DNA of 64,000 bases from Clavibacter nebraskensis NCPPB 2581 (GCF_000355695.1 NC_020891.1:1736001-1800000), one strand, 5' to 3'. Positions 7,979 to 18,971 are shown, counted from the stretch's first letter. Notes: generated by a model from the sequence alone, not told the origin. A program made the numbers and translations.

Positions 7979-8782
7979 TCAGGACAGCAGGTCGTCCGTC
8001 ATCGCCGCGGCCTTGCGCGCGCGCCGGCGGTCGTTGAGCAGCGAGATGCCCGCGGCCACCAGGTAGAGCACCGTCATCGGGACGGCCAGCAGGAACATCG
8101 ACATGACGTCGGCGGCGGGCGTCGCGATGGCGCAGAACAGGATGATCAGCAGGATGGCGATGCGCCAGGACCGGATGATCGTCGCGCCGCTCAGGATCCC
8201 CATGAAGTTGAACAGCACGAGGAACACCGGCAGCACGAACGCGATGCCCACCGCGAAGACGAGCTTCAGCACGAAGTCGAAGTACTCGCGGGCCGTGATG
8301 AACGACGAGTCGCCCGCGCCCGCGAACTGCGTGAGCAGCGCGACGATGTGCGGCAGGACGAACCACCCGGCCGCGCATCCCGCGAGGAACAGCGGCACGG
8401 CGGAGAAGAAGAAGCCGAACGTGTAGCGGCGCTCCGTCTTCGTGAGGCCCGGGACCAGGAACGCGAACACCTGGTAGAGCCACACGGGGCTGGAGATGAT
8501 GAGGCCCACGTACAGCGCGATCTGCAGGCGCAGGTCGAAGGCCGACGTGATGGTCGGGAAGTTGAGGCTGGCGTTCCGCCCCTGCTCCTGGTTGATCGTC
8601 TCGATGGGCTGGCGCAGCGCCTCGAGGACGAAGGACGACAGGAACCAGCCCACGACCATCGCCAGGATGATGGCCACGCCGGCGATGAACAGGCGCTTCT
8701 TGAGTTCCAGCAGGTGCTGGACGAGGGACATGCGTCCCTCCGCGTCGCGCTTCTTCTGGCGGGGACGCTCGGTGGTGCTCAC
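7979..8782 (-). CDS. tatC: Sec-independent protein translocase TatC
   Basis: The protein has 267 residues and six membrane helices. TatC is the receptor subunit of the twin-arginine translocase. Visible family features are the N-terminal EGRMSLVQHLLELKKRLFIAG segment with the conserved acidic/His region, the P-rich periplasmic loop with FLVPGLTKTERR, and FVLPVFLVLFNFMGIL. The start is GTG at 8782, 3 nt after the tatA stop, so the two genes form one unit. A basic, polar C-terminal tail (NDRRRARKAA) is cytoplasmic. No TatB lies here; minimal TatAC systems and separate tatB genes are both known in actinobacteria. Confidence 0.95.
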   Translation of the reverse strand: MSTTERPRQKKRDAEGRMSLVQHLLELKKRLFIAGVAIILAMVVGWFLSSFVLEALRQPIETINQEQGRNASLNFPTITSAFDLRLQIALYVGLIISSPVWLYQVFAFLVPGLTKTERRYTFGFFFSAVPLFLAGCAAGWFVLPHIVALLTQFAGAGDSSFITAREYFDFVLKLVFAVGIAFVLPVFLVLFNFMGILSGATIIRSWRIAILLIILFCAIATPAADVMSMFLLAVPMTVLYLVAAGISLLNDRRRARKAAAMTDDLLS

Positions 8783-8785
8783 GGA

Positions 8786-9142
8786 TCAGGCGCGGGGGCG
8801 GGAGTCCCCGCCGTCGCGCGGGGAGTCGTAGCGCGGGGCGTCGTAGCGGGGCTCGTCGACGCGGGAGTCGCCGGGGCGGACGAAGTCGCGCGGGGTGGCG
8901 TCGCGGTCGTCCGCGCGGTATTGCTCCTCGTCGCGGCGGCGGTTCTCCTCGCGGGTGTCGTCCCGGCGGTCGGAGCCGCTCTCCTCCTTCATCGTCTTCA
9001 CCTCGCCCTTGAAGATGCGCATGGACTGGCCCACGCTCTTGGCGAGCGCCGGAAGCTTCGTGGAGCCGAAGAGCAGGACGATGACGACGAGGATGATCAC
9101 GAGGTGCCAGCCGCTGAAGGCGTTTCCGAGCATGTGGTTCAC
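8786..9142 (-). CDS. tatA: Sec-independent protein translocase TatA
   Basis: The protein has 118 residues. One N-terminal membrane helix (about 9-27) is followed by LFGSTKLPALAKSVGQSMRIFKGEVK, the Phe-Gly hinge and amphipathic helix of TatA. The remaining ~70 residues form an unusually long charged tail with RYDAPRYDSPRD-like repeats, predicted disordered. GTG at 9142 is chosen because AAGGA lies 4-5 nt before it; ATG at 9133 is possible. It is the first gene of tatA-tatC and has its own TACACT -10 upstream. Confidence 0.93.
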   Translation of the reverse strand: MNHMLGNAFSGWHLVIILVVIVLLFGSTKLPALAKSVGQSMRIFKGEVKTMKEESGSDRRDDTREENRRRDEEQYRADDRDATPRDFVRPGDSRVDEPRYDAPRYDSPRDGGDSRPRA

Positions 9143-9189
9143 ATTCCTTAGGTCAGGGGGCCGGACAGTCGTTGTCGGGATTTACGGAG

Positions 9190-9195
9190 AGTGTA
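9190..9195 (-). promoter_or_regulatory. Predicted -10 (TACACT) for tatA-tatC
   Basis: TACACT reads leftward in the 189-nt gap between pafC and tatA and gives a leader of about 40 nt. No strong -35 is seen. Confidence 0.4.
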
Positions 9196-9331
9196 CCTTC
9201 CGACCCGTCAGGAGACCCTGCTCGGCAGTGCGGTTCACCCGGATTTCCCCGAAGACGGCCACTGGTCCGCATCGGCGCTCTCCCGATGCAGGTCCTTCGG
9301 AGCTCGACCCCGGAACGCTCGGTGGCGCGGC

Positions 9332-10321
9332 TCAGTCGGCGTCGTCGTATGCCGCCGCGGCACGCTCGGCCCACTCGGCCACCGCCGCCCGGGCCTCCGG
9401 CGGCGACGTGACGACCACGACGCCGGCCATGCCCGCGACCAGGCGCACGAGGCCCTGGTAGTGGGCCACGCGGACGGTGACGGCGACGCGGCCGGGCCGG
9501 CCGGCGACGGGCTCCGGCCGCTCGTCGCCCACGAAGTCGCCGAGGAGCGGCAGCGTCGACTCCTGGACCTCGAGCGTGACGCGGAGGTCGTCGGGGCTCG
9601 GCTCGAACAGGGTGTCACCGAGCACGACGTCCTGCGGCCGGTGCTCCGGCGGGCGGTCGGTGACGACGAGCTCGTCGAGGCGGTCGAGGCGGAACGTGCG
9701 GACGGCGCCGCGAGCCAGGTCCCAGCCGCGCAGGTACCAGTCCTCGTCCATCGACTCCAGCCGCAGCGGATCCACCACGCGACGCTCGGTGCCGCCTCGC
9801 GGGCTGCGGTAGTCGAACTCGACGCGGCGCTCGTCGGCGATGGCGCGGCGGAGGTCGTCGCGGGTGCCGTCGCCCGCCCCGGCGGCGACGGCCACCTGGC
9901 TGGGGCTGGCCGAGGATCCGCGCGCGAGCTTCGCCATGAGCTGCCCGACGAGGTCGAGGTCGCTCGCGTCCGCCTGGGAGGAGACGTACTGGAGCCCGGC
10001 TATGAGGGCGGCCGCCTCCCGCGCCGAGAAGCGCGGCGAGTCGTCGATGGCGACCATGTGCGTGATCACGATCTGGTCGTTGTCCTCGAAGTCGTCCCAG
10101 GCGATGTCGAACAGGTCGCCGTGCTGGTACGAGGCGGTGGATCCGGGCACGCCCGAGACCGCTATCAGGCGCACGGCCTGGCGGATCTGCTCGGGCGGCA
10201 CCCGGAAGTGGGCCGCCGCCTGGCTGACGCTGACGCGACCGTGGTCGGTGAGGTAGGGCACGAGGGCCAGCAGGAACGCCAGCTTGTCCTGCGCCTGGAG
10301 CGGCGCGGCGCGGTCGGTCAT
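9332..10321 (-). CDS. pafC: WYL-domain transcriptional regulator PafC
   Basis: The protein has 329 residues. An N-terminal helix-turn-helix-like region (VSVSQAAAHFRVPPEQIRQAVRLI, about residues 26-49) precedes a WYL domain with EFDYRSPRG and DEDWYLRGWDLARGAVRTFRLDRL, then the WCX-like C-terminal region. In mycobacteria PafB and PafC act together as a sigma-A-associated activator of the DNA-damage response. The ATG at 10321 overlaps the pafB stop by 4 nt (ATGA), so PafB and PafC should be made together. The 'proteasome accessory factor' name is historical, and no pafA is adjacent here. Confidence 0.92.
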   Translation of the reverse strand: MTDRAAPLQAQDKLAFLLALVPYLTDHGRVSVSQAAAHFRVPPEQIRQAVRLIAVSGVPGSTASYQHGDLFDIAWDDFEDNDQIVITHMVAIDDSPRFSAREAAALIAGLQYVSSQADASDLDLVGQLMAKLARGSSASPSQVAVAAGAGDGTRDDLRRAIADERRVEFDYRSPRGGTERRVVDPLRLESMDEDWYLRGWDLARGAVRTFRLDRLDELVVTDRPPEHRPQDVVLGDTLFEPSPDDLRVTLEVQESTLPLLGDFVGDERPEPVAGRPGRVAVTVRVAHYQGLVRLVAGMAGVVVVTSPPEARAAVAEWAERAAAAYDDAD

Positions 10322-11325
10322 GATGCGTCCTCCCGGTGGGCGGCGACGGTCTCGGCGAGCCGGGCGCGCACGGCGTCCCGCAGCTTCGGCGGCGCGATCA
10401 CCCGCGCCTCCGGGCCGAAGCCCGCGACCTCGTCGGCGAACAGGTTGGTGTCGGAGTAGTGCACGCGGAGGCGCCCGTCGCCGAGGTCCTCCGTGCCGCG
10501 GCGGCGACGCAGGCGGATCTCCGCGTCGGATCCTCGGACCACCGTGACCTCCCCCACGCCGTTCGCCCACACGCGGTCGAGGTCGGCGAGGGCGCGCTCG
10601 GCGTGGTCCTCCCCCTCGGGCACGAAGCCGCGGCTCGTGACGCGCACGCGGTCGACGATGCGGGACAGGAGGAACGTGCGCGGTCCGTCGGCGTCCTGGT
10701 CGATGCCGTGGAGGTGCCAGCGGCCCTGGTGCTGGACGAGGGCGAGCGGCGCGACCGTGCGGATCCGGGCGGTCCGCTCCCCCGGCTTGAGGTAGCCGAA
10801 GGAGACGAGGACGTGCCGTTCCAGCGCCACGCTCAACGGCGCGAACGCGGCGTCCCGCGTGCGCAGCCGCGGGGCGTAGCCGATGACCGGGTCGTCGGAC
10901 TCGACGCCGAGCGAGCGCAGCTTGATGAGCGCGCGACGCGACTCCCCCGACAGCGACCCCTCGCGCCAGACCATGGCCGCGAGGTTGAGGAGGGTCGTCT
11001 CCTCCGGCGTGAACGACAGGTCGGCCGGGAGCTCGTAGGCGCCGCGCGGGATCCGGTAGCGCAGGAGCTGGTTGTTGCCCTCCTGGCCGGGCGCCTCCAC
11101 GGTCTCCAACGGCACGCCGAGGTCGCGGATCTCGTCCTTGTCGCGCTCGAACTGGCGCTCCAGGTTGGCGTTGTCGCCGCCGGCCCGATAGCGCTGCCGG
11201 TACCCCTGGACGCTCGAGAGGACCTCGTTCTTGGTCAGCCCCTGCTCGGTGGCCAGCAGCGCCAGCACGAGGCTGAACAGCCGCTCCTCCACGGGCACGG
11301 TCGGTCGGCGGGATGTCTCGGGCAC
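10318..11325 (-). CDS. pafB: WYL-domain transcriptional regulator PafB
   Basis: The protein has 335 residues. The N-terminus (VEERLFSLVLALLATEQGLTKNEVLSSVQGYRQRY...FERDKDEIRDLGVPLET, about 12-80) is a winged helix-turn-helix, followed by a WYL domain with HVLVSFGYLKPGE and LVQHQGRWHLHGIDQD. A WCX-type C-terminal extension completes it. It pairs with PafC, which overlaps it by 4 nt. The start is GTG with TGAGGA 7-8 nt upstream. It lies 48 nt after the FKBP lipoprotein gene. DNA-damage regulation is known for mycobacterial PafBC; transfer of that role here is inferred. Confidence 0.92.
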   Translation of the reverse strand: MPETSRRPTVPVEERLFSLVLALLATEQGLTKNEVLSSVQGYRQRYRAGGDNANLERQFERDKDEIRDLGVPLETVEAPGQEGNNQLLRYRIPRGAYELPADLSFTPEETTLLNLAAMVWREGSLSGESRRALIKLRSLGVESDDPVIGYAPRLRTRDAAFAPLSVALERHVLVSFGYLKPGERTARIRTVAPLALVQHQGRWHLHGIDQDADGPRTFLLSRIVDRVRVTSRGFVPEGEDHAERALADLDRVWANGVGEVTVVRGSDAEIRLRRRRGTEDLGDGRLRVHYSDTNLFADEVAGFGPEARVIAPPKLRDAVRARLAETVAAHREDAS

Positions 11326-11373
11326 GCGGTGGTCCTCACGTCGGTGCAGCCCCCGGCCGGTGGCGATGCGTCG

Positions 11374-12417
11374 TTACTTGGTGGTGCTTGTCCCGAGGAT
11401 ATCCACCACGTAGACGAGCGTGGACCCCGCGGGCACCTTGGCCGAGCCCTGGTCGCCGAATCCGTCGGCCGGCGGCACGACCGCGATGACCTGGTCGCCG
11501 ACGTGCTTGCCGACGAGGGCCTTGGCGAGGCCCGGCGTGACGACCAGCGAGGAGGCGGCGCCCGTCGAGGGCGCGGTGGTGGTGGCGGTGGCGGGCACCT
11601 GCAGCGGTCCGCCGCCGGTCCAGCTGGATCCGAACACGGCCTGCTTCTCGGCCGACGTGCTCGTGCCCCACACCACGCCCGTGTACTGCAGCGTGACCGT
11701 GTCGCCGTCGCCGACCTCGGCGCCGTCGCCCGCGCGGAGCAGCGCGTCGCGGTACTCGGTGGGCGGCGTGCTCGGCGGGATCGTGATGCCGGGGACGCCG
11801 TCGTCCGTCGTGACGACGGACGGGAAGCCGGCCTGGGCGGGCCGCGGCTCGCCGGTGGCCTTCTCAGGGAAGGAGGACGTGATGTCGACGATGAGCACGA
11901 GCCCGTCGGTGGCGTCGAGGCCCTGGGATGAGAGGTCCTGGCCGGGGAACACCGTGGACACGGGGACCGTCACGGCGAGGCGCGAGCCGACGGGCATGCA
12001 CGTCATCGCGTCCTCGAGGTACGGCAGCGACTCGTGCAGGGAGGCCGGGGTGAACAGCGGAGAGCCGGTGGTGCGCGCGTTGGGCGCGATGCGGGCGTAG
12101 TCCGCGAGGTCCTTGCCGGTCTTCCCGTCGACGATGGACGCCGCGGCCGTGATGCCCTGGTGGGGCTGCACGGGCGCGCCGTCGCCCTCGACGATCGTGG
12201 AGACCTCGACGCCCGTGGGCTTGAGCGGCGTGGGGAACGCGACCGAGGCGGGCGCGCTGCCGACGTCGCCCGTGGCGGTGACCGTGCTCGACGACGAGCC
12301 GGCCTGGGCGAGGGGCGTGCAGCCCGCCGCCGCACCGGATCCGGAGCCGGACGGGCTGCAGGCGGCGAGCGTCAGGACGAGGCCTGCGCAGACGATGAGC
12401 GCGGCGGAACGGCGCAC
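11374..12417 (-). CDS. FKBP-type peptidyl-prolyl isomerase lipoprotein
   Basis: The protein has 347 residues. It starts GTG at 12417 with AGGAG 4 nt upstream. A basic N-terminus, hydrophobic stretch and lipobox LAAC at about 17-20 mark an exported lipoprotein. Two FKBP-like regions are seen: a degenerate one (about 60-180) and a better-conserved one (about 215-345) with DTVTLQYTGVVWGTS, VFGSSW, GLAKALVGKHVGDQVIAVVPPADGFG and LVYVVDILG. It should be an extracytoplasmic prolyl isomerase or chaperone. In many actinobacteria an FKBP gene sits beside pafA/pafB; here it directly separates pafB from trmI. Confidence 0.9.
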   Translation of the reverse strand: MRRSAALIVCAGLVLTLAACSPSGSGSGAAAGCTPLAQAGSSSSTVTATGDVGSAPASVAFPTPLKPTGVEVSTIVEGDGAPVQPHQGITAAASIVDGKTGKDLADYARIAPNARTTGSPLFTPASLHESLPYLEDAMTCMPVGSRLAVTVPVSTVFPGQDLSSQGLDATDGLVLIVDITSSFPEKATGEPRPAQAGFPSVVTTDDGVPGITIPPSTPPTEYRDALLRAGDGAEVGDGDTVTLQYTGVVWGTSTSAEKQAVFGSSWTGGGPLQVPATATTTAPSTGAASSLVVTPGLAKALVGKHVGDQVIAVVPPADGFGDQGSAKVPAGSTLVYVVDILGTSTTK

Positions 12418-12478
12418 GTGACTCCTCTTTCGATGGTGGGGGCGGCCGGCACGCACCCGCGTGATCGGCCCTGTCATC

Positions 12479-14327
<1,849 letters not shown>

Positions 14328-14352
<25 letters not shown>

Positions 14353-15278
14353 GCGGACGGCTGCTGGTCGTCGCCTTCGAGGGCTGGAACGACGCGGGCG
14401 AGGCCGCCAGCGGAGCGGTCCGGGCGCTGAAGGAGCTCCTCGACCTCGAGGCGGTGTCGTCGGTGGATCCCGAGGACTACTTCGACTTCCAGTTCAACCG
14501 CCCCACCATCGGCTTCGCGGAGGACGGCACCCGCGAGCTCGAATGGCCGGGTGCCACGCTCTACGGCCCGAAGGACCCGCGCCGTCCCGCCCAGGACCTG
14601 GCCGCCGACGCGCAGCTCGGCGTGAGCGGCGACAACGGCGGCAGCATCCACCTCCTGCTCGGCGTCGAGCCGTCCAGGCACTGGACGGCGTTCACCGCCG
14701 AGGTGCTCGACGCCGCGCGCGCCGCCGGGGTCGAGGGCGTCGTGCTGCTCGGCGCGCTGCTGGCCGACGTGCCGCACACGCGCCCCATCTCCGTCTACTC
14801 CACGAGCGAGAACGCGGCCGTGCGCACCGAGCTCGGCATCGAGCGCAGCACGTACGAGGGCCCCGTCGGGATCCTCAGCATCATCGCCCAGCGCGCCGAG
14901 GAGATGGGCATGCCCACCGTCTCGCTCTGGGCCTCCGTGCCGCACTACGTCCACAGCGCCCCGTCGCCGAAGGCCACGCTCGCGCTCATCGACAAGCTCG
15001 AGGAGATGGTCGACGTGGTGATCCCGCGCGGCGAGCTGATCCAGGAGGCCGCGACGTGGGAGGCCGGCATCGACCAGCTCGCGGGCGAGGACGAGGACAT
15101 GGCGTCCTACATCCAGCAGCTCGAGCAGGCCCGCGACACGGTGGACTCCCCCGAGGCGAGCGGCGAGGCCATCGCGCAGGAGTTCGAGAAGTACCTGCGC
15201 CGAGGAGACGGGCCGCGCGGGCGCGGCGACGACCGGCCCGACGAGCCCTGGCGGCCGAAGGACCCCAAGGACCAGTAG
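14328..15278 (+). CDS. PAC2 family protein
   Basis: The protein has 316 residues and belongs to the PAC2/proteasome-assembly-chaperone-2 fold family common in actinobacteria. Conserved segments include LLVVAFEGWNDAGEAASGAV near the N-terminus, DYFDFQFNRPTI, VVLLGALLADVPHTRP and STYEGPVGILSIIAQRAEEMGMPTVSLWASVPHYVHSAPSPKATLALI. The last ~45 residues are charged and disordered (RGRGDDRPDEPWRPKDPKDQ). Its biochemical role is unknown. GTG at 14328 is preceded by GGGAG 4 nt upstream. In mycobacteria a PAC2 gene also lies downstream of the proteasome region; here the proteasome genes themselves are absent. Confidence 0.88.
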
Positions 15279-15305
15279 GCCCCGAGGGCGGTGCGGTCCG
15301 GCCGA

Positions 15306-16589
15306 TCAGGCCGCCCGGCTCCCGAGCGCCACGCCCAGGAGGGCGTCGACCGCGGCCACCTCGACGGGCGTCGCGGGGACGCCGGTCGCGACGCGGAGGT
15401 CGAGCACCAGGATCGCGCCCGGCGTGTCGAGGTCGTCGGCGAGGCGCTCGCGGACGAGCTGGACGACCTCGCCCGGCTCCCCCGCCTCGGCGCCGGCGTC
15501 CGCCGCGGCACCGGCGGCCCACGCGTCCCACGCGGCGAGACGCGCCACGGACTGCGCGAGGAGCGCGTCCGTCCACTCCCAGTCCGCGCGGTAGTGCTGC
15601 GCGAGGAGCGCGAGGCGGATGGCGCGCGGATCCACGCCCGCGGCCCGCAGGCGCGACACGAGCACGAGGTTGCCGAGCGACTTGCTCATCTTCTCGCCCT
15701 GGTACGCGACCATGCCGCTGTGCGCGTACACGCACGCGAAGTCCTCGCCCGTGAGCGCCGCGGCGTGGCCCGCCGACATCTCGTGGTGCGGGAAGATCAG
15801 GTCGGATCCGCCGCCCTGCACGGTGACGGGCCGGTCGAGCTTCCGGAGCGCGATGACGGCGCACTCGATGTGCCAGCCGGGTCGGCCGCGGCCGACCGCG
15901 CTGTCCCACGCGGGCTCGCCGGCGCGCTCGGCGCGCCACAGCAGCGGATCCAGCGGGTCGCGCTTGCCGGGGCGCTCCGGGTCGCCGCCGCGCTCGGCGG
16001 AGAGCGTGGCCATGGTGTCGCGGTCGTAGCCGCTCTCGTCGCCGAGGGCCCACGGGCCGTCCTCGCCGGCGCGGGCCACGTCGAAGTAGAGGTCACGGGC
16101 CCCGGCCTCGGCCGCGTCGGGCGTGGCGACCGGGTAGGCCGTACCGCGGCGGACGAGTTCGGCGACCGCGCCCGCGACCTCGTCGACGACCTCGGTGACG
16201 CCGACGTAGGAATCGGGCGGCAGGATCCGCAGCGCCTCCATGTCGGTGCGGAACAGCTCCACCTGCTCGGCGGCGAGGTCGCGCCAGTCGACGCCCGTGG
16301 CCGTGGCGCGCTCGAGCAGCGGGTCGTCGACGTCGGTGACGTTCTGGACGTACGCGACGTCGTAGCCGCGGTCGAGCCAGACGCGCTGGAGCGTGTCGAA
16401 CGCGAGGTAGGTCGACGCGTGGCCGAGGTGGGTCGCGTCGTAGGGCGTGATGCCGCAGACGTAGAGGCCCACGCGACCGTCGCCCGTGCACTCGGCGGGG
16501 CGGACGGATCCGGCGCTCGTGTCGAACAGGGACGGGACGGGCGGCTCCCCCGCGACGGCGGGGACGGCGGGGCGTGACCAGGCGCGCAC
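15306..16589 (-). CDS. mshC: Cysteine--1-D-myo-inosityl 2-amino-2-deoxy-alpha-D-glucopyranoside ligase
   Basis: The protein has 427 residues. It joins cysteine to GlcN-inositol using ATP in mycothiol synthesis. It is a CysRS-like enzyme: the HIGH-like segment reads YVCGITPYDATHLGHAST (43-60), zinc-site features include C45, WHIEC at 239-243 and FPHHE at 266-270, and KMSKS is at 300-304. The PYDATHLGHA form and the short C-terminus separate MshC from cysteinyl-tRNA synthetase. The start is GTG at 16589, 4 nt after the uppP stop, so the two are probably co-transcribed. Confidence 0.94.
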   Translation of the reverse strand: MRAWSRPAVPAVAGEPPVPSLFDTSAGSVRPAECTGDGRVGLYVCGITPYDATHLGHASTYLAFDTLQRVWLDRGYDVAYVQNVTDVDDPLLERATATGVDWRDLAAEQVELFRTDMEALRILPPDSYVGVTEVVDEVAGAVAELVRRGTAYPVATPDAAEAGARDLYFDVARAGEDGPWALGDESGYDRDTMATLSAERGGDPERPGKRDPLDPLLWRAERAGEPAWDSAVGRGRPGWHIECAVIALRKLDRPVTVQGGGSDLIFPHHEMSAGHAAALTGEDFACVYAHSGMVAYQGEKMSKSLGNLVLVSRLRAAGVDPRAIRLALLAQHYRADWEWTDALLAQSVARLAAWDAWAAGAAADAGAEAGEPGEVVQLVRERLADDLDTPGAILVLDLRVATGVPATPVEVAAVDALLGVALGSRAA

Positions 16590-16593
16590 GGGA

Positions 16594-17412
16594 TCAGGCC
16601 GCGATCGCGCCGGTGCCGAGCAGCACCAGGAGCACGACGCCGAGGGCGACGCGGTAGACCACGAAGGGCATGAACGTTCGGGTGGAGATGTACCGCATGA
16701 GGCCGGCGATGACCGCGAGGCCCACGACGAAGGCGATGAGCGTCGCCACCGCCGTCTGCCCGGCGCCCGCCTGGCCGGTCTCGTCGAAGCTCTTCACGAG
16801 CTCGTAGAGGCCGCTGCCGAACACGGCGGGCACCGCGAGGAGGAACGAGTACTCCGCCGCGACCGGGCGGGAGTAGCCGAACGCGCGCGCCGACGTGGTG
16901 GTGGCGCCCGAGCGCGAGACGCCGGGGACGAGGGCGAGCGCCTGCGCGATGCCGATGCTCACGCCGTGCCCGTACGTCATGTCCTTCTCGAGGCGGTCGC
17001 TGCGGCTGTAGCGGTCGGCGAGGCCGAGCAGGATGCCGAAGACGATGAGCACGATCGCGACGATCCAGAGCGAGCGGAACGTGGAGCGGATGGTGTCCTG
17101 GAAGAGGTAGCCCGCGATGCCGATCGGGATGGTGCCGATGATGACCAGCCAGCCCATGCGCACGTCCGGGTCGCCCTTCGACATGCCGCCGCGGAGCGAG
17201 CGGGACCACGCCGCGAGGACCTTGCCGATGCGCTTCCGGAAGAACACCACGACCGCGAGCTCGGTGCCGAGCTGCGTGATGGCGGTGAACGTGGCGCCCG
17301 GGTCGCCGCCCATGAAGAGCCCGGCGATGCGGAGGTGCGCGCTCGAGGAGATGGGCAGGAATTCGGTCAGACCCTGGACGAGGCCCAGGATGATCGCCTC
17401 GAGATAGCTCAA
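16594..17412 (-). CDS. uppP: Undecaprenyl-diphosphatase UppP (BacA family)
   Basis: The protein has 272 residues. This integral membrane enzyme recycles undecaprenyl pyrophosphate for cell-wall synthesis and can give bacitracin tolerance. The two signature segments are present: GLVQGLTEFLPISSSAHL (residues 10-27) and PGVSRSGATTTSARAFG (about 163-179). About eight hydrophobic helices are predicted. The start appears to be TTG at 17412, since no ATG or GTG aligns with the family N-terminus (MSYLEAIILG). mshC follows 4 nt downstream. Confidence 0.95.
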   Translation of the reverse strand: MSYLEAIILGLVQGLTEFLPISSSAHLRIAGLFMGGDPGATFTAITQLGTELAVVVFFRKRIGKVLAAWSRSLRGGMSKGDPDVRMGWLVIIGTIPIGIAGYLFQDTIRSTFRSLWIVAIVLIVFGILLGLADRYSRSDRLEKDMTYGHGVSIGIAQALALVPGVSRSGATTTSARAFGYSRPVAAEYSFLLAVPAVFGSGLYELVKSFDETGQAGAGQTAVATLIAFVVGLAVIAGLMRYISTRTFMPFVVYRVALGVVLLVLLGTGAIAA

Positions 17413-17454
17413 GCGTGCGCTCCACGTGTCGGGGGGCCCACCTGGGGCTCGGAT

Positions 17455-18765
17455 CTAGTAGTTCAGGAGGAGGTCGCGGAGGACCTGCCTCCCGAAGACT
17501 AGTGCGTCGAGCGGGACCCGCTCGTCGACGCCGTGGAACATCGACGGGAAGTCCATGGAGGCCGGGAGCTTGAGCGGCGCGAAGCCGTAGCCGGTGATCC
17601 CGAGGAGGCTGAGCGCCTTGTTGTCGGTGCCGCCGGAGAGCATGTACGGCAGCACCTCGGCCTCGGGGTCGTGGGCGCCGAGCGTGGCGACCATGGCGTC
17701 GACCAGCGGTCCCTGGAACGGGTTCTCGAGGCCGACATCCTGATGCACGATGCGCACCTCGACGCCGTCGCCCGCGAGCTCGGCGACCCGCGCGAGCACC
17801 GCGTCCTCCTCGCCCGGGAGGACGCGGATGTCGATGAGCGCCTCGGCCGTGTCGGGGATCACGTTGTGCTTGTAGCCGGCGTGCAGGAGGGTCGGGTTGG
17901 TGGTGGTGCGCAGCGTCGCGGCGATGAACTTCGACGCCGTGCCCGTGGCGATCGCGAGGTCGTCCGGCGTCACCTGCTTCGGGTCGGCCCCGACGATGCG
18001 GGCGATCTCGTCGAGCAGCTGGCGCGTGGTGTCGGTGAGGTGGACGGGCCACTCCTCCATGCCGATGCGGGCCACCGCGCCCGCGAGCCGGGTGACGGCG
18101 TTGTCGCGGTTGACCTGCGAGCCGTGGCCGGCGGTGCCGGTGGCGACCAGGCGGATCCAGATGAGGGCCTTCTCGCCCGTCTGCAGCAAGTAGGCGCGCT
18201 TCCCGGCGAGGTCGATGGAGTAGCCGCCGACCTCGCTGATGGCCTCGGTGGCGCCCTCGAACCAGTCGGGGCGGTTCTCGACGACGTAGGCGGAGCCGAG
18301 CACGCCGCCCGCCTCCTCGTCGGAGAAGAAGCCCATGATGAGGTCGCGCTCGGGCGCGCGGCCGGAGGTGATGATCTCCTGCAGCGCGGTGATCATCATC
18401 GCATCCATGTTCTTCATGTCCACGGCGCCGCGGCCCCAGAGCATGCCGTCCTTGATGACGCCGCCGAACGGGTCCACCGACCAGTTGGCCGGGTCGGCGG
18501 GCACGACGTCGAGGTGGCCGTGGACGACGAGGGCGGGCTTGTCGCGGTTGCGGCCGGGGATGCGCGCGAGGACGCTCGTGCGGCCTGGCGCGGCGTCGAT
18601 GAGCTCCGGCGTGAGGCCCAGGTCCACGAGGCACTGCTCGACGTACTCGGCCGCCTCCGTCTCCCCCTCCGACCGGCCCTCGCCGTGGTTGGTCGTGTCG
18701 AACCGGATGAGGTCGCGGGCGATCCGGGCGGTCGCGTCGAGGTCGTCGGGGAGCGTGTCGGTCAT
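17455..18765 (-). CDS. M20/M25/M40 family metallopeptidase
   Basis: The protein has 436 residues and two-zinc M20 motifs: HGHLDVVP with H84, GRGAVDMKN with D116, DEEAGG with E150/E151, and GGTDNKAL near the C-terminus for the last His/Asp region. A dimerisation lid (about 200-310) sits between them. The family includes DapE, ArgE and carboxypeptidases; the mycobacterial homologue near uppP is called dapE2, but the substrate is not proven. TAGCGT ends 6 nt before the ATG and there is no ribosome site, indicating a leaderless transcript. Confidence 0.92.
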   Translation of the reverse strand: MTDTLPDDLDATARIARDLIRFDTTNHGEGRSEGETEAAEYVEQCLVDLGLTPELIDAAPGRTSVLARIPGRNRDKPALVVHGHLDVVPADPANWSVDPFGGVIKDGMLWGRGAVDMKNMDAMMITALQEIITSGRAPERDLIMGFFSDEEAGGVLGSAYVVENRPDWFEGATEAISEVGGYSIDLAGKRAYLLQTGEKALIWIRLVATGTAGHGSQVNRDNAVTRLAGAVARIGMEEWPVHLTDTTRQLLDEIARIVGADPKQVTPDDLAIATGTASKFIAATLRTTTNPTLLHAGYKHNVIPDTAEALIDIRVLPGEEDAVLARVAELAGDGVEVRIVHQDVGLENPFQGPLVDAMVATLGAHDPEAEVLPYMLSGGTDNKALSLLGITGYGFAPLKLPASMDFPSMFHGVDERVPLDALVFGRQVLRDLLLNY

Positions 18766-18771
18766 GGGTCC

Positions 18772-18777
18772 ACGCTA
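18772..18777 (-). promoter_or_regulatory. Predicted leaderless -10 (TAGCGT) for the M20 peptidase
   Basis: TAGCGT reads leftward and ends 6 nt before the ATG at 18765, with no Shine-Dalgarno sequence between them. Confidence 0.5.
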
Positions 18778-18832
18778 TCGAGGCCGGACGCGGGCGTCCT
18801 GCCGCCGGGTGGTCGGAGAGCGTCCCGGGCCG

Positions 18833-18841
18833 TGCTAATGT
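18833..18841 (+). promoter_or_regulatory. Extended -10 promoter for tRNA-Leu
   Basis: TGC followed by TAATGT forms an extended -10 with start expected near 18848, about 30 nt before the mature tRNA. The -35 is weak. Confidence 0.5.
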
Positions 18842-18879
18842 CGTCTCTCGGCAGCCGGAGACGGCGGGCCGCACATCCT

Positions 18880-18965
18880 GTCCGGATGGCGGAATTGGTA
18901 GACGCGCTAGCTTGAGGTGCTAGTGCCCGTATTAGGGCGTGGGGGTTCAAGTCCCCCTTCGGACA
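18880..18965 (+). tRNA. tRNA-Leu (anticodon GAG)
   Basis: A cloverleaf of 86 nt can be folded. The acceptor stem is GTCCGGA with TTCGGAC (one G-U pair). The D-arm contains GGAATTGGTAGAC. The anticodon stem CTAGC/GCTAG encloses TTGAGGT, giving anticodon GAG. A long class II variable arm (TGCCCGTATTAGGGCGT) is typical of tRNA-Leu. The T-arm GGGGG-TTCAAGT-CCCCC is intact. The discriminator is A, and CCA is not encoded. Confidence 0.97.
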
Positions 18966-18971
18966 CACACG

